64,000 bases of DNA from Camellia lanceoleosa (Eukaryota; Streptophyta; Magnoliopsida; Ericales; Theaceae), in the NCBI GenBank assembly GCA_025200525.1, contig CM045762.1, positions 126,175,752 through 126,239,751 on the forward strand, given 5' to 3'. Under the pieces are notes generated by a model, which ran no database searches, was not told the origin of the DNA, and saw nothing but the letters and a program-made list of their open reading frames with translations. Below, in pieces: positions 59,515 through 64,000 of this stretch (its first letter is position 1; each line of letters begins with the position of its first letter). Position numbers and translations under genes: made by a program.

Positions 59515-61986
59515 TCACTCCTCCTCCTCACTGGAGACAAGGTCTGCTTCTTCTACGCCCTCGTCCAGGGGGGTCTGGGCCACATCATCCTCCCCAATAG
59601 TCACTTTGCTAAAGTCAAGCTCTGGGAACAGCTCTTCAGCCTTGCGCTTGAACATTTTCCAGCCGCTGTCCCAGAACTCTGCCATTTCATGCTTATAAAA
59701 GTCTGACCGTTGGAAGCTCTCTATGACTTCAGATTCAGGTCTTCCTTCAGCCGTCGTCCGTGATGGGCCAGCCCCCCCAGACTCCTCCCTTGCCAGGCTG
59801 CTCGCCACTGTAGCATCAATCGCCATCTGGAACTCAGGAGACCCTTTGAATTGAGTAACAGCCGCAACACAAAGATCAGGGTAAGCTGCCCTTTCCGAGG
59901 CCGCCTTTGCCTTCTCTTCGTTGAGCTCTTTTTGTAGGGCCTCCTTTTCAGCTGCAGCCTTGGCTCGCTCAGCCCCCAGCTCCCTCTTCCTCGTGCCTCC
60001 CTCTTCGCTTCAAATTGTTTCTGCAGGGTCTCCTTCTCCACAGCCACCCTACTTCGCTCTGCCTCCAACTCCTTCCTTAGGTTCTCCTTCTCCGCCCTCG
60101 CCTTCTCCACCTCTCCTTCCAACTCCCTCCTCAGCCTCCCTCTCTCCCCCACTGCCTTGGCCACCTCGTCCTCCAACGCCTTTTGCAGAGCCTCCACCTT
60201 AGCATTTGCTTCATCTTTTTGCTTCACCAGTTCTTCGTTGTTGTTCATGGCCTCTTCATGCCGATCGTTGGCAATGGCACAGGCTTGCTGGGACTTTGCC
60301 AACTTCTTCTGCTCGCTGACCAGCTGGAACTCGAGTGATACAACTCTGCGGCGTGTATCCTCCGGCTGGCAATGGCTTCTTGCTTCGGCACTGGCACTTG
60401 CCTTCTCCACTTTCGGCTTCTCCAAGCGTGCCTCGGCCTTCTCGCTTGAGCCTGCTCCCCGCCTTCCTTAGAGAGCCCTGCCAGTGATTACCTCCATCTG
60501 AGCGGAGCATAACCCCCTCAGCAGGTCGGCTTCATTGAATCTGGCGGCCGCACGCAGGTCTGACCCTTCGGCAATCTTCAACAGACGCCACCGCCTGCTG
60601 GTAGCCCACTTTCCCTTCCACCTCCCGGATCACAAGGCGTGATAGAAGGCGGTGTTCAGACCCACTCCCCCCTCCTGGGGGGTAGAACCCCTTTGGGTCT
60701 GTTGCTCCCCACTTGGCCCAGTACTGCTTACACTCGTTGCCACTTGAATTGCTAGGGCAACCTCCACAGCCTCCAGTACTGGGATGACCCTTGCTACTTC
60801 TGCTACTTCTGGGGTATCCTCCACCAGAAGAGTCTCCACCACAGTTGGGGCCTCCTTCACTTTCTTGGGCCCAGGCTCCCCTGCAGCTCCTCCAGGGGCA
60901 CTTCTCTTCTTCCTCTTCTTCTTCAGCGCCTCCTCCCCACCCCTGGCTCTCTCCTTCACAGGGTCCACAGGGAGCTTTCGTGGTTCAAACTTACTTAAAT
61001 CCTTCTCCCCCAAAGGCTTCGGGCGAGGCCTGATCCTCTCCTTCGCGATCGGTTGTGAAGGTCGGTCATCCTGTGCCCTCTTGAACATGGTGGCTTTGGC
61101 AAGAAGGGCCTGATCCTCAGCCTCCTGAGCCTCCCTCCGCGCCTCCAACTCTGCTCGGTCAAGATCCCCACCGATCGACTGAGGACCCAGCCCTGCCTCA
61201 AACAGTGCAGAGGGCTGCACATGGTCGTCCCATCTTGCCTTATCCTTCTCCCTCCACTCTTTCACCCTCTTCACCCTCTCCCCTGCCGCAGGCCCCAGTT
61301 TTGCCTCTACCGTTCTGATTGGCACCTTCCAGATGGTGCGCACCCCAAACCCCCGCTGGCAGAGACGTAGAACCACCGCGCCCGCCATCCCTTGATCGAT
61401 GTGGGTAGACCAGCCACCAAACCCTTCCCCACAACTGCCTGCAAGGTGACCCACGTCTCCTGTTGCCCTGAGGCCTTGTAACAAGCAAAGAACTCCTCCA
61501 CCGCCATCGACTCCCCCTCATTTGCCTTTGGCCATGCACTTGCACAAGCCACCAAGATCTTCCAGGCATTCGGCATCAGCTGGCCTGGGGCTACTTCCAG
61601 GTGGTTAAGCACGTCCACCACTATTTGAGGCAGTGGCAACCTCAGCCCCCCCTTCAGAGCCTCCTCGTACAGAGAAAACCCCCTACCCTGGCGTCCGATG
61701 GCCTTTCCGTCGACGTTGGCAACCACAACTCCACTTCAGCCGGAATCTGGTACTTCTCGCGGATTGCCCCCAACTCCGCCTCCGTTATCGTCGATTTATC
61801 CGCCTTTGTGTGCCAATGATCTGGCCGCACCTCACTGATCGGCGTCGGAGCTGCCACCAAGGTGGAACCATGGAAACGTATCGTTGATTCCCCCACCCTC
61901 TCCGTCCTGTATTGTGCAGCCAATTCCTCTGCATCGTCGTCCCCCAGTGGATCTACCCTGACGATTGCGGTCTCTTCGTGAGCCAT
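59515..61986 (-). pseudogene. Antisense retrotransposon gene: 'putative gypsy type transposon' domain plus coiled coil
   Basis: The likely start is ATG at 61984-61986 (MAHEETAIVRVDPLGDD). An N-terminal block with IREKYQIPAEVELWLP and, in the next frame, LYEEALKGGLRLPLP, VVDVLNHLEVAPGQLMPNAW and GWRARWFYV matches the PF04195-type domain (about 61300-61800). A basic, proline-rich linker follows (about 60700-61250, KKKRKKR). Next comes a long heptad-rich coiled coil (about 59900-60330, repeated KEALQKELE-like units). The C-terminus has FYKHEMAEFWDSGWKMFKRK and an acidic SSEEEE end. At least four frame changes separate the pieces, through introns or decay. Function is unknown. The same gene type sits antisense before the 3' LTR in some Tat-lineage elements. 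Confidence 0.75.
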
Positions 61987-62379
61987 TTCTAAGCAGTGTT
62001 CGCGAATAGCTTCTGATGCAGGTGCTAAAAAATTGAAGAAATGTTTCAACGGAGTATCGTGAGCAACGAAGGAACTGATACTTCGAGTGTTTTGAGTTTT
62101 TGTAAAGAAGTAAGTGAATCGTATGATACCAAAAGCCCACGGTTTGCCCGTATTCCAAGGATCCAAATTAATGTTCGCCAGTTTGAAAACTTTTTCAAAT
62201 CATCCGCCAAAACTGTACCATCAATGCCCATCATAATGCCCTGACGTTTCACTCCTGATCTAACGCTTGACCTTTCCCCTCCCCCGAAATTTTGCCACGT
62301 GTATGGTCCAGATGCACTGACTTCTGCCCTCACCTTGTCTTTTCCACTTCAAATCGCCACGTGACACGCCGCCTCTTGA

Positions 62380-62975
62380 GCCCCGCGCCCTCCTGCTCGG
62401 TCGCCCTCACGGTCGGCCTCACCCCGCTCGACCTCCCTCACGCTCGGCCTCCCACACGCTCGGCCTCTCCCGCTCGGTCACCTTCGCGGTCGGCCTCACC
62501 GCGCTCGGCCGCCCTCACGCTCGGCCTCACCGCGCTCAGTCACCCCCACGATCGGCCGCCCTCACGCTCGGCCTCTCCCGCTCGGTCACCCTCACGGTCG
62601 GCCTCACCCCGCTCGACCTCCATCACGCTCGGCCTTCACACGCTCGGCCTCTCCCGCTCGGTCACCCTCACGGTCGGCCGCTCTCACGCTCGGCCTCACC
62701 CGTTCGGTCACCTTCGCGGTCGGCCTCACCGTGCTCGGCCTCCCTCACGCTCCCTCACGCTCGGCCTCTCCCGCTCGGTCACCCTCACGCTCAGCCGCTC
62801 TCACGCTCGGCCTCTCCCACTCGGTCACCTTCACGGTCGGCCTCACCGTGCTCGGTCACCCTCACGATCGGCCGCCCTCACGCTCGGCCTCCCTCACGCT
62901 CGGCCTCTCCCGCTCGGTCACCCTCACGGTCGTTCGGCCGTCCTCACGCTCGGCCTCTCACGGTCGGTCTCCCCC
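62380..62975. repeat. GC-rich minisatellite (CGCTCGGCCTC / CGGTCACC words)
   Basis: About 600 bp built from ctcacgctcggcctc, tcccgctcggtcaccctcac and ggtcggcctcac words in changing order. It shows higher-order repetition of roughly 75-190 bp. It is open in several frames (Arg-Ser-Ala-Ser-Pro repeats), as expected from the repeat alone. It lies between the antisense gene's 5' side and the polypurine tract. Confidence 0.8.
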
Positions 62976-63033
62976 TACCGGTCGGATTCCCCTTCCTTAT
63001 TACTATTCCCTTCGTTGGACTAAAGCTGCACTC

Positions 63034-63049
63034 GGGAATGGGGGACTAC
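63034..63049 (+). promoter_or_regulatory. Polypurine tract before the terminal LTR
   Basis: gggaatgggggactac, G-rich, ends directly at the TGACAGGG LTR start. It shows that the LTR reads on the plus strand and that the gene at 59515-61986 is antisense. Confidence 0.55.
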
Positions 63050-63640
63050 TGACAGGGATAGGCCCACAAGAACCACGGCCCACCATGAATAAACCCAAGC
63101 CCACCATCTAGATCCCATTACACAACCCGGTCAGTAAAACCCGGTACAGCTGGAGGCCAACTGAGCAGAAAAGTCCAATGATGCTCGGACACGTGGCGGG
63201 TGCAGAACAGGCCATGTCAGCAGACAAAGATCTGCAAAGTTATTGCCACAGCACATCACCATTAATGCAATCCATCACAGCATTTATTGCGATAGCACCC
63301 CTCAGCCGGAACAGGACCCCCTTACCCTGAACAAGACAAGCTACGACACAGGCTTTCGGCGGTGAGGGCAGGTCGGCAGAGACAGTGAAATGATTACCAG
63401 GAGATATAAGCAAAGATGAAAGACAAGAAGAAGGTTAAGCTTTTCTAACTCCTATCTCTCTCACCCTCTCTATCTCTATCGCCCAGACACTAACTTGTTC
63501 GTCGGAGGGTTCACTGGGGGACTACCCCGTTCCCCATTGAACTTGCTTGCAGGTTACTCCGGCGAGATTTCGACATCCCGACCCAGATTCAGGGAGCTTG
63601 GACCAGTCCGACCCATCCACCTAGACTAACTGCATTATCA
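63050..63640 (+). repeat. 3' LTR (plus strand) of the second Tat-type element
   Basis: About 590 bp. Starts TGACAGGGATAGGCCCAC, with a TATA box (ATATAAG, about 63404-63410). It then has a pyrimidine-rich leader and the words ctaacttgttcgtcggaggg and gcaggttactccggcgaga, a common pattern at the 3' end of plant gypsy LTRs. The end is at CA, either 63633 or 63640. No 5' LTR or gag-pol of this element is visible, so it is truncated on the left near 59460. Confidence 0.6.
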
Positions 63641-64000
63641 CCTATAATAAAATAAACTTTATATTTTTAATTTTGTCAATTTAAATCTGAATCTTTTTAT
63701 TTATTTTTAATCTAAATCATCCATCTATTTTCATTAATTAAAATTGACGAAAATAAAAATATTTTAATTATTAAACTCAATAAAAATAGTATTTTACATA
63801 TTTTTTATACACCTATATTAAGTTTAATGACTAAAATATTATTTTTTTCATTCCATTTTATTTAACAAATATAGACAGATGGCTTATATTGAAAAAAATA
63901 AATATATAGAGTCTAAATTGAAAAAATTAAAAATTAAAATTTTATATTTTATAAAATAATGTTATCTATTTTGTAATAAAGTAAATACTATCTTTAGTAA
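63641..64000. other. AT-rich flank, nothing recognised
   Basis: Low-GC sequence after the LTR with no frame, repeat or element end that I can support. Confidence 0.5.

Noticed and set aside
60784..61113. Plus-strand frames opposite the coiled-coil gene (for example 59921-60202, 60157-60471, 60784-61113)
   Set aside because: Shadows of the minus-strand gene; composition mirrors Glu/Lys-rich codons on the other strand.
62292..63111. Long plus-strand frames rich in Arg-Ser-Ala-Ser-Pro
   Set aside because: They are the reading of a GC-rich minisatellite, open in more than one frame, with no start context or domain.

Overview
The window is nuclear DNA of a flowering plant, most likely a eudicot; the species cannot be read from the sequence. 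It holds no operons, no CRISPR array and no rRNA or tRNA gene that I could recognise. The plant assignment rests on secreted pectin-methylesterase/invertase-inhibitor (PMEI) genes, plant-type MITEs, a Ty1-copia element, an L1-type LINE, and Ty3-gypsy elements of the Tat/Ogre kind.

Region 1 (1-25304) is a tandem array of eight ~3.3-kb units, cut by the left window edge. Each unit carries one minus-strand PMEI-like copy and about 2.7 kb of spacer. Copies 1 and 4 are intact 195-residue frames, nearly identical to each other. The other six are frameshifted, nonsense-mutated or internally deleted, and divergence rises towards the right end. A 46-bp block is present in units 6-8 and missing from units 2-5, which splits the array into an older and a younger set.

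Region 2 (25305-34668) is AT-rich intergenic DNA with small mobile elements: a Stowaway-like MITE, a minus-strand LTR fragment, a complete 2.0-kb non-autonomous LTR element with only gag coding (26706-28709), two fold-back MITEs and a CACTA-like remnant.

Region 3 (34669-57900) is a nested set. A decayed minus-strand Ty1-copia element is split inside its reverse transcriptase. An AT-rich element sits in the break, that element contains a fold-back MITE, and a 19-kb Ty3-gypsy element with ~3.67-kb LTRs (36241-55266) sits in the MITE. The 19-kb element keeps only gag remnants and has lost protease, RT and integrase. It carries an antisense gene related to the plant mobile domain (PMD) and several blocks of hairpin-forming repeats. 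A LINE fragment lies beyond the copia RT.

Region 4 (58590-63640) holds an inverted fragment of a related Tat-type LTR, then a second Tat-type 3' end. The latter has an antisense gene for a coiled-coil 'putative gypsy type transposon' protein, a GC-rich minisatellite, a polypurine tract and a 3' LTR. The last 360 bp are AT-rich with nothing recognisable.

The only plausible host genes are the PMEI copies. Small indels concentrated at GC-rich words in all recent duplicates suggest that part of the apparent gene damage may be consensus error.
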